Positions 21,001-31,084 of a DNA stretch of 64,000 nucleotides are shown here, piece by piece (positions within the stretch are counted from its first letter, which is position 1; every line of letters begins with the position of its first letter). The notes below the pieces were generated by a model. The model saw only the letters and a program-made list of their open reading frames with translations. It was not told the DNA's origin and made no database searches. The position numbers and the translations under genes are program-made. The DNA comes from Leguminivora glycinivorella. Taxonomy: Eukaryota; Arthropoda; Insecta; Lepidoptera; Tortricidae. The DNA lies in contig NC_062996.1 in the NCBI RefSeq assembly GCF_023078275.1, forward strand, positions 3,286,001 to 3,350,000, given 5' to 3'.

Positions 21001-22944
21001 ATGAGAGGTCCGACGCGGCGAGCGAAGCGGCCTGCGTCTCAGGTGAGTCAGGTGAGGTACAACTACCTCACTCGTACTTACGCATGAATTATGTAATAAC
21101 AAAGACCTATATAACTTCGTAGAGACAGATAGAGTCAAACAAAAAAACGTACCCCAAAACCATACAGAAAAAGGTACGGTGAGCTAGATGGCGATACACC
21201 TTTGGGGTACGCTCGGCTAGATGGCGCTAATATTAATATTTGACATTTTAAAACATATCAAGCTCAGAATATGGGCCAAATTGTCAAAACTGAGGTTCAA
21301 AAGTTTTAAGCCTGTGTCGAGAGATGGCAGTCTATGCACTGTGATTACACATTTTACTTTGACAGTAACTCTCTTTAATATTCGATCCTCTTTGTTGGTA
21401 ATAATGTCGTGCCGTTTATTGTTTTTTTTCGACATTCATATATATGGTGTCCAGTTGGTTACCTGGTTGACTCGCATGACTGCATTATTGTGTCTCCAGT
21501 GCCGTCGGGCGGTGTGGGGTGCGCGGAAGCGGAGCGCGCCAGACAGCAGCTCGCGATGGCTTGCTGCGTGAGGCTCGCGCGCCTCCGCGACTCCCCGCGC
21601 GCGAGCCAGCCGTGCCCCGCGCCGCCGCCCGCCACTGTGCAGCGAGAGCCCCGCACACAACCCTACACCTGCGACACTTGCCGACGACAGTTTAGTTCTA
21701 AGCTTGGTTTGTCCAAACACATATCAGTAACACATAAAACATCTCATACTTGTGGATGTTGTTCTAAACAGTTTTCTTATCACATTCTTCTTCTTGAACA
21801 CAAAAAAACTCACAAGGAATTCATTTGTGACATATGTAATAAGGTACTATCAAATTATAGCACACTAAAAAGCCATAAGCGAATACATGCTGGGAAAAAA
21901 TATAATTGTGAAATATGTGACAGGAATTTTGTACGTCCAGACTCATTAAAGAAACATCATCAGCGAAAACACTCTTTGGAGAAGCCCTTCAGTTGTGAAG
22001 AGTGCCAAAGGCAGTTCAGCGAAAGAGAAAGCTTTATGAAACATATTAAACGCATTCACTCGAAAGAGATTTCTATACGTGAGCACATAAATACCCACCA
22101 GGAATTCATTTGTAACATATGTAATAAGGTACTATCGAATTACAGCAAATTAACAATTCATCAGCGGATACATACTAGGGTAACATGTGAAATATGTGAT
22201 GAGAACTTTGCAAGCCCGGACGTATTAAAGTTACATTATCAGCGAAAACACTTTGGAGAGAAACCTTTCAGTTGTGAAGAGTGCCACATGCGGTTCAGCG
22301 ATAGACAGGGCTTAAGTAAACATAAAATAATTCACTCAAAAGATAAACCCTACGCCTGCGACACATGTGGTAAGCTATTTTTACGATTAGTTTCCCTGCA
22401 AATGCATAAAGAAATACATACAAAACCCAAATCTTTTACATGTGAATCGTGCAGTGAAATGTTCATAAGTAAAGCTGATTTACGTAAACATTCTTTAATT
22501 CACACAAATATTTACGCCTGCGATCTATGTCCCAAGCGATTTAATCGAAAACGGGACCTCAAACAACACATTAACAGATATAACGGGCAAAGTCATGTGG
22601 CGCAAAAGGTCTTTATCTGTGATTATTGTAATAAACTAATTTTGTGTAAGCGTAGCCTGGTCTTGCACTTGAAAACACACGTCGATCGGAAGGATTATTC
22701 CTGTAACGTATGTCATAAAGCATTAAAAACCTTGTCTTCTTTAAAACGACACGAGAAAATTCACACGGCAGTCAAACCTTACGCTTGCGACATATGTAAC
22801 AAACAGTTTTTACGAAAGGACAATTTTAATGAGCACGTCACGACACACGCGGGTAAGACGACATATTCTTGCGGCTTTTGTAGCTTAAAGTTCTTATCTG
22901 TGTCTGGAAAGAACTTACACGAGAAAACTCACATAAGTGATTGA
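14926..22944 (+). CDS. ZAD-C2H2 zinc-finger protein, copy B (5 exons)
   Basis: Exons are 14926-15054, 16672-16813, 18329-18394, 20974-21042 and 21500-22944. Together they make 1851 nt, 616 residues plus stop. Architecture equals copy A: ZAD (both C-x2-C pairs kept), two acidic mini-exons, fifteen C2H2 fingers. Differences are mostly single residues, but finger 13 has a clustered set of changes. Finger 5 has H-x4-H instead of H-x3-H, and finger 2 reads CGCC where copy A has CAWC. All splice sites are intact and no stops interrupt the frame, so it looks functional. Expression cannot be judged, since only about 100 bases upstream of the ATG are shared with copy A. Confidence 0.9.
15419..16131 (-). 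mobile_element. Helitron-like element in intron 1 of copy B
   Basis: Reverse orientation: it starts CTAGCTTTTACCCGCGG and ends TATGGA, inserted between A and T with no duplication. Copy A at about 665 shows the empty site (AAAGTAAA/TGAGTTG). Same family as 3806-4951 but without its nested 327-bp insertion and with a much shorter hexamer array. Confidence 0.85.
16192..16302 (+). mobile_element. 5'-truncated RTE-like retroposon end with ACA tail
   Basis: It is flanked by an 11-bp duplication AAATTGTTTTG (16181-16191, 16303-16313), and copy A has the empty site at about 715. It encodes the tail LSWNEAKAVAQDIKAWKDL...CTYGVP and then an (ACA)n tail, matching the usual C-terminus of insect RTE-like ORFs. 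Confidence 0.8.
16672..16813 (+). CDS. Copy B exon 2: C-terminal half of ZAD
   Basis: 142 nt, phase 1 at the end, donor AAAG/GTTGGT. The first residue is Val (GTG) where copy A has Ala. The exon opens with GTGAGTTTG directly after CAG, which also resembles a donor, but the frame and homology support this acceptor. Confidence 0.87.
17530..18230 (-). repeat. AGGGTTCCGTAG-family repeat with a nested insertion
   Basis: Minus-strand copy with its poly-C/G tracts (a 13-G run at about 17,573) and GGAC microsatellite. From about 17,716 to 17,945 it is interrupted by a second repeat family, with motifs TACATTACGATACAAGTGCG and GCACTAGTGCG-like ends, which recurs at 42,704-42,910, 55,113-55,290 and 56,370-56,595. 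Confidence 0.7.
18329..18394 (+). CDS. Copy B exon 3: acidic linker mini-exon a
   Basis: 66 nt, phase 1-1, donor TCAC/GTGAGT at 18395. It encodes EEDVNINMEDEGSHAASEDC plus VS. Ser and Cys replace copy A's Thr and Tyr near the end. Confidence 0.8.
18511..20445. mobile_element. Nested fold-back MITE copies in intron 3 of copy B
   Basis: ACGGCCTAGTCACGAC begins at 18,511, is broken by the 18,529-20,177 transposon, and resumes at 20,178. Two overlapping copies follow (ends at 20,337 and 20,445). It corresponds to the single copy at 5853-5989 in unit A. Confidence 0.7.
18529..20177 (+). mobile_element. TIR transposon with decayed ORF (CACTATGGGAGG ends)
   Basis: Inverted ends run CACTATGGGAGG...CCTCCCATAGTG, with further terminal homology around GATCTACGCGGCC. 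A repeated CGACAT on both sides (18523-18528, 20178-20183) is an apparent 6-bp target duplication. The + strand carries a broken coding region from about 19,330 to 20,020, with phrases GRPKK, FEESSERRKLRKTEVL, ASDILKDI, PIGQLSEEAAEARNKHFRIYR and NRLLLSSDPLLSSMRTLKK. From memory, such phrases occur in uncharacterised insect transposon-encoded proteins; I cannot name the superfamily. It has at least two in-frame stops and a frameshift. Confidence 0.75.
20974..21042 (+). CDS. Copy B exon 4: acidic linker mini-exon b
   Basis: 69 nt, phase 1-1. The donor CAG/GTGAGT at 21043 is followed nine bases later by a second candidate donor, CAG/GTGAGG at 21052, which would add three residues in frame. Confidence 0.8.
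21500..22944 (+). CDS. Copy B exon 5: fifteen C2H2 fingers
   Basis: The acceptor TCTCCAG ends at 21499. It has the same GC-rich linker and fifteen fingers as copy A. Finger 13 reads CHKALKTLSSLKRH against CAKAFLRLDSLKRH in copy A, changing helix positions -1 and 2 and the core Phe. The stop TGA ends at 22944. Confidence 0.9.
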
Positions 22945-23072
22945 ATTAGTAGACCTGTTTCGAGGCTCACGCCGCTACCTCTGAAAAACACCCAACTAGG
23001 TCTGTAATTAATAGAGAGCGGATTTCATGTAGCGATTTAAATATTAATATGGATATGACTAGTGCATTTTTT

Positions 23073-23629
23073 AGGGTTCCGTAGTCAACTAGGAACCCTT
23101 ATAGTTTCGTCATGTCTGTCTGTCCGTCCGTTCGTCCGTCCGTCCGTCCGTCCGTCCGTCCGCGGATAATCTCAGTAACCGTCAGCACTAGAAAGCTGAA
23201 ATTTGGTACCAATATGTATATCAATCACGTCAACAAAGTGCAAAAATAAAAATGGAAAACAATGTTTTATTAGGGTACCCCCCCTACATGTAAAGTGGGG
23301 GCTGATATTTTTTTTCATTCCAACCCCAACGTGTGATATATTGTTAGATAGGTATTTAAAAATGAATAAGGGTTTACTAAGATCGTTTTTTGATGATATT
23401 AATATTTTCGGAAATAATCGCTCCTAAAGGAAAAAAAGTGCGTCCCCCCCCTCTAACTTTTGAACCATATGTTTAAAAAATATGAAAAAAATCACAAAAG
23501 TAGAACTTTATAAAGACTTTCTAGGAAAATTGTTTTGAACTTGATAGGTTCAGTAGTTTTTGAGAAAAATACGGAAAACTACGGAACCCTACACTGAGCG
23601 TGGCCCGACACGCTCTTGGCCGGTTTTTT
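23073..23629 (+). mobile_element. AGGGTTCCGTAG-family repeat, complete
   Basis: It runs from AGGGTTCCGTAGTC to CTTGGCCGGTTTTTT and is inserted into a T-run, absent from unit A (about 8,740). It contains a (GTCC)n microsatellite and C-runs. A second complete copy is at 51,772-52,324. Ends (AGGGTTCCGTAG and its inverse CTACGGAACCCT internally) do not match a class I can name. Confidence 0.7.
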
Positions 23630-23666
23630 AAGTACCTACATGTCATGTGGTTTATAACAATCTATT

Positions 23667-24054
23667 CTCTTTATTCATTTTAAATCTTAGGCTAAGTTAT
23701 TTTATAATATGATTGTAAAAGTAAAATACAAGACCACTTACAAAACAATACAAAATATATAAACACATCATAAAAAACCTAACCTAGGGTGCCACCAGCA
23801 GCGGGGCAGGGCCCAAGCTGCCGGTAGTTAGGGCTGCAGAGAGAGGAACCGTCGAACTATCCGCGCAGTGTCCAAGATCACCGCCTTCTGCATCTGACCC
23901 TTGATCCAACCACCTAGCGAGAGTCTCTTAAGATGTTGGTCGAGACTCTTCGCTATGAGACCGTTCGCTGAAACGACTATCGGAACAATGATCGTAGAAT
24001 CAACATCCCACATGGCGGTTATCTCGTGAGCCAAGTCTAGGTACTTACTGGACT
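23667..24054 (-). mobile_element. 5'-truncated non-LTR retroposon end downstream of copy B
   Basis: Counterpart of 8791-9175 with the same 12-bp duplication TAACAATCTATT (23655-23666, 24055-24066). The 68-residue minus-strand frame at 23,828-24,034 is intact and differs from that of copy A at only a few residues. Confidence 0.75.
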
Positions 24055-25036
24055 TAACAATCTATTATTATTACATCGCATACCGCAAACCGCTGAATTT
24101 TTATTGTAAGTTTTGCAATAAACTACAGTTAAAGAAAAGTATTTTAGTCTAAATAAAGGAGTTTGTATACAGGAAGCGAATTATTTTCCTCTTTCTTTTC
24201 TTTGAGTTGCAATAGAAGTTTTAAATGTGCGATGAGCACAAGAAGTATTAAAGAAAAAGAACTTAAATAAATAAACTATTTAAAAAATTAACAAACATTT
24301 TTTAATTTATTTTCATCATAATTTTTGCCCAATATTCACGAAAGAATTCAGAAAGGGTTTTACTTTTATGTTCCGATTCATTTTTTTTTGTATGTAGAAA
24401 ATTAATCAATTATGCAAGTCATATCCATATTAATGTTTAAATCGCTACCAGAAATCCGCTCTCTAATATTTAATGTAACCTGACTATAGCTAATTTTACT
24501 GATGTTTATTTAATGACTGTTTATTTCTCAATAAATGAAAAAAAAATATTTTGTGAAATTTTTGTTTTTTTCTCAATACATGAAAAAAAAATTATATTGT
24601 GAAATTTTTGTTTTTTGACATAAACCTTCCAGATTTAGAATATAATAGAATAGATCGAGAGGTATGTGTAAAAACCTTCTCTCAAATAAAGTAAGAACTG
24701 TTTAAATCAGTCAACATTATCGCTCAGCTTGACAATCAGCGAGGAAATACTGCCTGCGTCTTCGATACTATGTCACAGGGCCGTGTTTAGATTTATGTTA
24801 GTTTAATTTTAGGTTTATTTAGTTTCATTTTTATTTTAAGTTTAATTTTAGAATAATTTTGTTTAATTTTATTTTAAGATAATATTACGTACTTAGTACT
24901 TACCTGTAATGTATTACCTATCAAATAAAAATTTGAATAAATATTTAAAAAAATCAACATTATTTATTAGTAAAACACGTTTATCGCAATCTTGATTTTA
25001 ACAAGTTTCTGCCATACATGACATGACAGTAAAACC

Positions 25037-25576
25037 ATAGATTTAGAATTATTAAACTAGATTGTTTGGTTATATCAAAAAGTGTGTCCACATGAGAGGT
25101 AATTGTTTGGGCTGGTGTCCCTCTCGCACTTGCTGACAATGTCAACATTATTCAGTGACGTCATCACTGTCATAAATTGGGGATACCAGTCAATTTTCAA
25201 AGTTACTACTAAATCTACTAACACCCAATTGAAAGTATTTTTTAATTATACAAATCTTTGATTTACTGGCATCAAAATAATTACATTATAATTATTTTCA
25301 AATTTTTTGAAATATATCGAAACCCTAGTTTGAATATAACATTAAAATAAAATAAGAAGTTATAAAGTCAGGTAATATACAGATAAAAATACTACTAATA
25401 TGGGAACCTCATTAACACTGGCAACACGTGCGAGAGGGACACCAGCCCAAACAATGTCCTCTCATGTGGACCGTTTTCGCTAGTCTGATACGATCGACTT
25501 TCTGTTTCAGTAATAAGGTTTAATTTCGTATGGCAAAAAATGTGATTGAGCTGTCCCCTGTAAAAGTCTTTGAGTA
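25037..25576. mobile_element. Fold-back repeat, unit B copy
   Basis: Same inverted arms as 14,258-14,790 (AAGTGTGTCCACATGAGAGG and inverse). A paralogous empty site exists at about 38,170 (ATAAAACCAATGCG), giving short flanking duplications of AAAAC. Confidence 0.7.
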
Positions 25577-25960
25577 AAACTAATGCGTCACGAAATAGCA
25601 GTGTTGCCAGACGGAATCTGAAGTATACAGTAGAAAAATGAATAAAAAACCAGTAGATCAGGAAAAAAAGCAGTAGACTACAAAATATTGATACTAAGTG
25701 AAGAAGAATGAAAGAAAAATTATGCTGTGACACGATCGAACACGGTCCTGGAACTCTTTTAGACTTCTCGCGATTTCAAATTCATGCAGATTGGCGTTGA
25801 TAGGTTTTGGATAAAACATACGAAGGTCATTTTTGATAATTTTTTTTCTTTCTTATCCATGATTAAATGTTTGTATGAAAAAAAAAGAATCAGAATCCGG
25901 CCACACATCAAGAAAAAACTTATCCCATACAATTTTTACGAAGATAAACTTATTCCACAC

Positions 25961-26346
25961 TAGCGGCCCGCCCCAGATACGCATGGGGATTAAAAATGGT
26001 TATACATAGTAAGTTATCCGTAAAAGATAGACATATGCTTTCGCGTACTTTTATGTAAACCTATGAGAGATACACTATTTCGCCATACAGCTCATGATAT
26101 AGCTCAAACGGTTTGGGCAGCGTTTACGATTAAGGCTCTCTCTCAGCCAGTGGGATTTTGTCCGACTTGTTTAGCAAATATCGTTATATTTCAAACAAAG
26201 TCTCAACAAATTATATGCTTAAATCTTCCCCAAGAATCACTTATTCATAGGTGAAAACCACATAAAAATCCGTTCAGTAGTTTTTGAGTTTATCGCGAAC
26301 ACACATAGACAGACGCGAAGGGGGACTTTGTTTTATAAGGTGTAGG
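25961..26346 (+). repeat. Nested interspersed repeat (ACTAGCGGCCCGCCCC ... TATAAGGTGTAG)
   Basis: It begins ACTAGCGGCCCGCCCC and ends ACTTTGTTTTATAAGGTGTAG-like sequence, with the internal phrase TCCGTTCAGTAGTTTTTGAG that recurs in several lepidopteran repeats. An in-frame 63-codon stretch inside is not credible as a gene. Confidence 0.55.
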
Positions 26347-27149
26347 ATTCATTAAATTGATTCCATTCCTATTCAGTATCGATGGGGCAGTTGCACAAAT
26401 AAGAACTTTTTCTCAAACTTGCAATGAAATGTTGTCGGGACTACTACGTGTCCGGTGAGCTGAGTGAAGATAATATTTCATAGTGTAACAGAACAAGCGT
26501 CTATGACGAGGAAATGGACTCGTTATTACATATAAAACTTACGGCGAATCAACTTTTCCTTGACCAACTTTTTGGTGCATATTTCCTTCGGGATTTCATT
26601 GAATATTTTAACAAATAATATCTTTGATGGTTAATCACATGTTTAGTTACGTCATCACTGATAAAATTCACTATTATTTAATGTAAAACAGGTTGGAAAA
26701 ACGTATTTATCAACAAACTACGTTCACATGGACGAAATACTGACATTGACAGTTGTCAACTGCATAGCGTTCCGATATTATGTCTTGGTTCCAATTACAA
26801 GTCAGAGAGGTAATAATGACTAATATTGATTATTATACTTCCTGAATATATCATTCAATGTAACAATTAATAACAAATGTGATCTTTCATTGCGAAGTCA
26901 CTTACTAAATTGATTTAAACAGTCTTTCACAAAATAATATTTACGTAAAAATATTTACGGAACACTCCACTATTGGACTACATAGGTATCAATACCAATA
27001 GCTCTGTCTCTCTCTAAAACAGCTGCAATCTGCACGTGTTGATAAGCGAACGTCCGCGTGATGATCGTGAACTTTATTACGTAGGGCGTATGACTTAGTA
27101 AACAAAGCATTTATGATCTTTTTCTTATGTGCGCGATTTAATAGCCGCC

Positions 27150-27745
27150 TAGTCGGAGATAAGTCGGAGATAGGTCGGATGTCGGAGATACGTCGGAGAT
27201 AGGTCGGAGATAGGTCGGATGTCGGAGATAGGTCGGAGATATGTCAGATGTCGGAGATAGGTCGGAGATAGGTCGGAGATATGTCGGATGTCGGAGATAG
27301 GTCGGAGATAGGTCGGAGATATGTCGGATGTCGGAGATACGTCGGAGATAGGTCGGAGATAGGTCGGATGTCGGAGATAGGTCGGAGATAGGTCGGAGAT
27401 ATGTCAGATGTCGGAGATAGGTCGGAGATAGGTCGGAGATATGTCGGATGTCGGAGATAGGTCGGAGATAGGTCGGAGATATGTCGGATGTCGGAGATAG
27501 GTCGGAGATAGGTCGGAGATATGTCGGATGTCGGAGATAGGTCGGAGATATGTCGGATGTCGGAGATAGGTCGGATTTAGGTCGGAGATATGTCGGATGT
27601 CGGAGATAGGTCGGATTTAGGTCGGAGATATGTCGGATGTCGGAGATAGGTCGGATTTAGGTCGGAGATATGTCGGATGTCGGAGATAGGTCGGATTTAG
27701 GTCGGAGATATGTCGGATGTCGGATGTCGGATTTAAGTCGGAGAT
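27150..27745. repeat. Minisatellite with 40-bp higher-order unit
   Basis: Built from 11-mers GTCGGAGATAG/GTCGGAGATAT and a 7-mer GTCGGAT, arranged 11+11+11+7 = 40 bp. In the right third the second 11-mer becomes GTCGGATTTAG in four successive units. The array ends directly at the TATA box at 27,752. Confidence 0.92.
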
Positions 27746-27751
27746 AGAGGC

Positions 27752-27790
27752 TATAAAAGGGTCGAAGCGAGCCGACGCGCGTCATTCTTA
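27752..27790 (+). promoter_or_regulatory. Strong TATA plus Inr core promoter
   Basis: TATAAAAG starts at 27,752. A TCATTC initiator (arthropod TCAKTY) is at 27,782-27,787 with its A at 27,784, placing TATA at -32. A consensus splice donor CTG/GTGAGTG follows at 27,838/27,839, which would make a 55-nt first exon. No convincing coding exon was found downstream. Confidence 0.6.
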
Positions 27791-29331
27791 AAATATCTAT
27801 AAGACTAACAGTGTCTCTGGCTTTCGTGTGTTATACTGGTGAGTGAAGTTGTTCTGCTATTATTTCTCTGTTTGTTTTTACTTGGAAATTATTCTAAGTG
27901 ATTGTAAACTTTGAAATTGTGTCTCTGTTTGATTGTGCGGGGACAATATCGTCGTACAGTTGAATTTAGACCTGTGGTGGAATTGCTTTACTGTCAGTTG
28001 TGGGGTTAATTTAGTGTTCTATTTATAGTGTAGTGTTACATTTAAATTGATGTGTATAGTGAAGTTTTCTGTGCTTTGTTTCATGAGTGCCGTCAAGCAA
28101 TACAAAGACTGGGTCGATGTATGGCTGGTGCTTGGAGATGGGTCTGTGTTTGGTTTTGTAGGGAGTAATTCTTGCAAAACTAAGCTTAGATTATAGCACG
28201 TAAAGGAAACTTCATTCGTTTATTTAGTTGGTCAGTAAAATTGAATTTAGTAATTTTCTATGGGGTTATTTTGTGAAAGTTATAAGCCAGATCATTGTTT
28301 GTGACAGACTGTTGTCCGGCTAAGCGCTTTATACCTTGCGGTGTTAAACATAAGGCGTTTAGGAGTCTTTTTGTTCCAAGTGGAGGCTTGGACGCTTTTC
28401 TATACTTACAAAAGCGTATTTTCTCACCGGTCTCAAAGAGTCCAACTGTTAGATGGAAGTGAGGACTTTCACGATTGACGAAAGACATTAGGAGTAATCC
28501 TTGCTCACTGAAGTCGGCAGTATTTGAGGCTGGGGTCCTATATATATATATATATTTATTTACTCGGTGTTCTGGTTCATGCTGGCGTTGGTCGCTGGAG
28601 ATTTCGGTTGTGATCGATCCATATCTAAGTAAAGTCTGATCGCAGCTGGGTCTCCCATGTGGCTGGTACTGGTGTGTCCTAGAATACTGGATATATACAC
28701 GGATAGGGCGATCTACTCTCTGCTACCCTAGCCCGCGGGCAAAAGCAGAGGGGGGGATCAGAACTCAAGCCTATAGGTTGCCTATCTCAGCTTCGCTGGC
28801 TGAACTGTACAGCTTATGGTAGGGATACACTTGTGCATATTTTGAACATTAGATCTATGGTAAGTGACGGTCTTTGTTTCATATATGCTAGAGTAGGGAA
28901 AACGATAGGATTAGGGTAGAGTCACACACTATTTCTATGAAAGTAGAGTTCTTTTATGATTGGTCTTGGAATATAATCGGTCAACGTGTATTGTGGAGAA
29001 ATAATTTAACTACTACTATTATGGTTTTAATGGACTTTAAATGTGGTGTTTACTATCTTAAAATATGTGGTAAAACTGGTAATTTATAAAAACTCTTATT
29101 ACTTAATTTATTTGAGTGAAATTAATAATTGTGGTAGCAATTTCTGATTTTTCGGTGTGGCTGCGGGACACTTAGTGTTGCTAACTGGTTTTTCAAGGTA
29201 AATTCTATCAAGTTGGTTAGGGAAACAAACTATTCTTTGGAATAAAAAGCATAGGTTTGTTATAGGGCCCAGTGGCATGCGAGCGCCGTCCACTGATGGA
29301 AAGTCAAAAGCTTAGAAAAGTTAGTAGACTT

Positions 29332-29407
29332 TTTTTTTTTTTTAATTAGCCTCTTTTGTGTCCCACTGCTGGGCAAAGGCCTCCCCTCGCTTTCTCCACT
29401 CGACCCT
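29332..29407 (-). mobile_element. RTE-like retroposon tail
   Basis: Flanked by GTAGACTT (29324-29331, 29408-29415). On the minus strand it reads WRKRGEAFAQQWDTKEAN and then poly-A, the usual C-terminus of a lepidopteran non-LTR element, heavily 5' truncated. Confidence 0.8.
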
Positions 29408-30881
29408 GTAGACTTAGTTCTTATAAAAGTTAGCAACTGCTCGGTGTTTCGATAAAACATTAGAAAGATCGAGAAGTTATGGTCTATTAGCAGTATTGGG
29501 GAAAAGGGGGGTTTAGCTAGGGAAAAAGAAACAAAACAAAAAGGGGGTTAGTTCGTAGATAGATAGCCCTTCAGGCTTACTTGCTTAGGATCCTGATAAA
29601 GTGGTTTGATCAGGTCAGGGGTCCCATACCGTATCGCAAGCCCTTGCCCAAGCCGGGACCACTAATAAGGCGTAGCGGATGATTACCAAAATATTTTTTA
29701 ATATTTATTTCATGTATGTTTCACTCACTAACTTCTATACTAAAAATTTCTTCATTACGTCATTAATTTTCTCACATATAACTTTCTAGGCCTAAATCTG
29801 ATAAAATACTCTTCTATAACACTATATTATTATGCTACAATAACCTTTATTCTTCTTTAAAATATAAATAAATAAAAATTTAAAAATCAGTCAAAAATAC
29901 AGCTGATACTCATTAAAGGATCTAGGTTATCGCGGTTCACATCGAAGGGTTCTACTTATTCACGCTAGACGATCACAAGGCCAAATTTAAGGGGTATATT
30001 TAAAGGGGGGTTAGCTATAATGTTGGTTAGTCAAGTAAGTAAGTAAATAAGTAAGGTGAGCGGAGGTTTAGTTACAATAGTACAGTTTACAGCAAAAAAA
30101 AGCCTGCCTGTAAAGCACCCTCCATTTGTTTCTAAACGTCAAATGCTGACACTACACCATGACATTTAGTAATCAGAAAAAAAACATTAATAGTACTAAT
30201 GTACCTGAATGTCACCATTTAATAAGTTACCTCAGAGTTAAAAAAAACTTTGGCGCGGAATTAGAAGAGTTTTCTTTTTGCCTAGTTTTATCAAAACTAT
30301 CACGAGATTTTTTTTTTCATATCATTGCAAGTTTAAGAAAAGTACTATAATTACATGCCTCGCCGTGAAAAGGGCTTACAGGCTTCGTATCACTATCCTA
30401 CTCAGCTGGATATACCTACACAGCATGTAAGCCCTTCTTTCCCGACATCTGACGTAATGTACTATTATTTGATATGAACACATATTAAACCAGTTAGAAT
30501 ACAAACATCAAACTTCTTGCACCCGCCTAAATCGCTATTGCTAATACCAAGCTACCACTACATTACGAAACATCGCAGATATAAAGTCTGTCAAGCGATT
30601 TCTGTCACTAGAAAAAAGCAGCAACTTTAAGAAATGAAGGGATGAAAGTTGGCCCATAGAAAATTTTAATTTCGCGCCTTGACTAAATTGTTGGACTGTC
30701 TATAGTAAAAATTTGAAGCCAATCCAATTGTTTATACTGAAAAATATCGATTTGGGAAAAAGCAGGTAGATTTCTTGAAAAATTACAAAAAAAGCAGTAG
30801 ATCAGTAGATTTTTTCAAAATCAGGTAGATCTACTGCTAAATCAGTAGATCTGGCAACACTGGAAATAGTCACGAAACTTA

Positions 30882-31044
30882 GGCTCCCCACAGACAGTCT
30901 TAAAAATTCATAATCTTAAAAAAAAATTGTATGCAATTGACACTGACAGATCTGTCAGTGTCTTGTCAGTGTCAGTTTGAACTGTCAGATTGCATACAAG
31001 TTTTTTTTAAGATTATGAATTTTTAAGACTGTCTGTGGGGAGCC
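30882..31044. mobile_element. Harbinger-type MITE, complete palindrome
   Basis: GGCTCCCCACAGACAG...CTGTCTGTGGGGAGCC with TTA duplications (30879-30881, 31045-31047). The paralogous empty site GAAACTTAAACTG is at about 38,195. Confidence 0.85.
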
Positions 31045-31084
31045 TTAAACTGACATGACAAAAACCGGCCAAGAGGCCTGAGTT

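Larger units (their letters stand above)
14826..25595. repeat. Segmental duplication unit B
   Basis: Collinear with unit A from just upstream of the ZAD exon to the TCACGAAA site, where a 5.3 kb element is inserted at 25,596. It carries its own set of insertions not in unit A: a Helitron (15,419), an RTE end (16,192), a TIR element (18,529) and an AGGGTTCC repeat (23,073). Confidence 0.9.
25596..30869. mobile_element. Large (5.3 kb) element with CAGTGTTGCCAGA inverted ends
   Basis: It is bounded by an 8-bp duplication TCACGAAA (25588-25595, 30870-30877). The paralogous flank at about 38,187 has one uninterrupted copy. CAGTGTTGCCAGA near the left end is inverted as TCTGGCAACACTG near the right, and both ends hold repeated CAGTAGATC motifs. 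An 8-bp target fits hAT-like elements, but no transposase is seen. Inside are a nested repeat (25,961-26,346), a minisatellite and core promoter (27,150-27,790), a 76-codon minus-strand frame of unknown identity (28,258-28,488), and an RTE tail (29,332-29,407). The rest (26,400-27,140 and 29,420-30,780) shows nothing I recognise. Confidence 0.65.

Noticed and set aside
25395..25733. 112-codon minus-strand frame
   Set aside because: Crosses the boundary between the fold-back repeat and the 5.3 kb element; hydrophobic content comes from A/T runs.
27150..27745. Regular repeats resembling a CRISPR array
   Set aside because: Units are contiguous without unique spacers, in a eukaryotic genome; it is a minisatellite.
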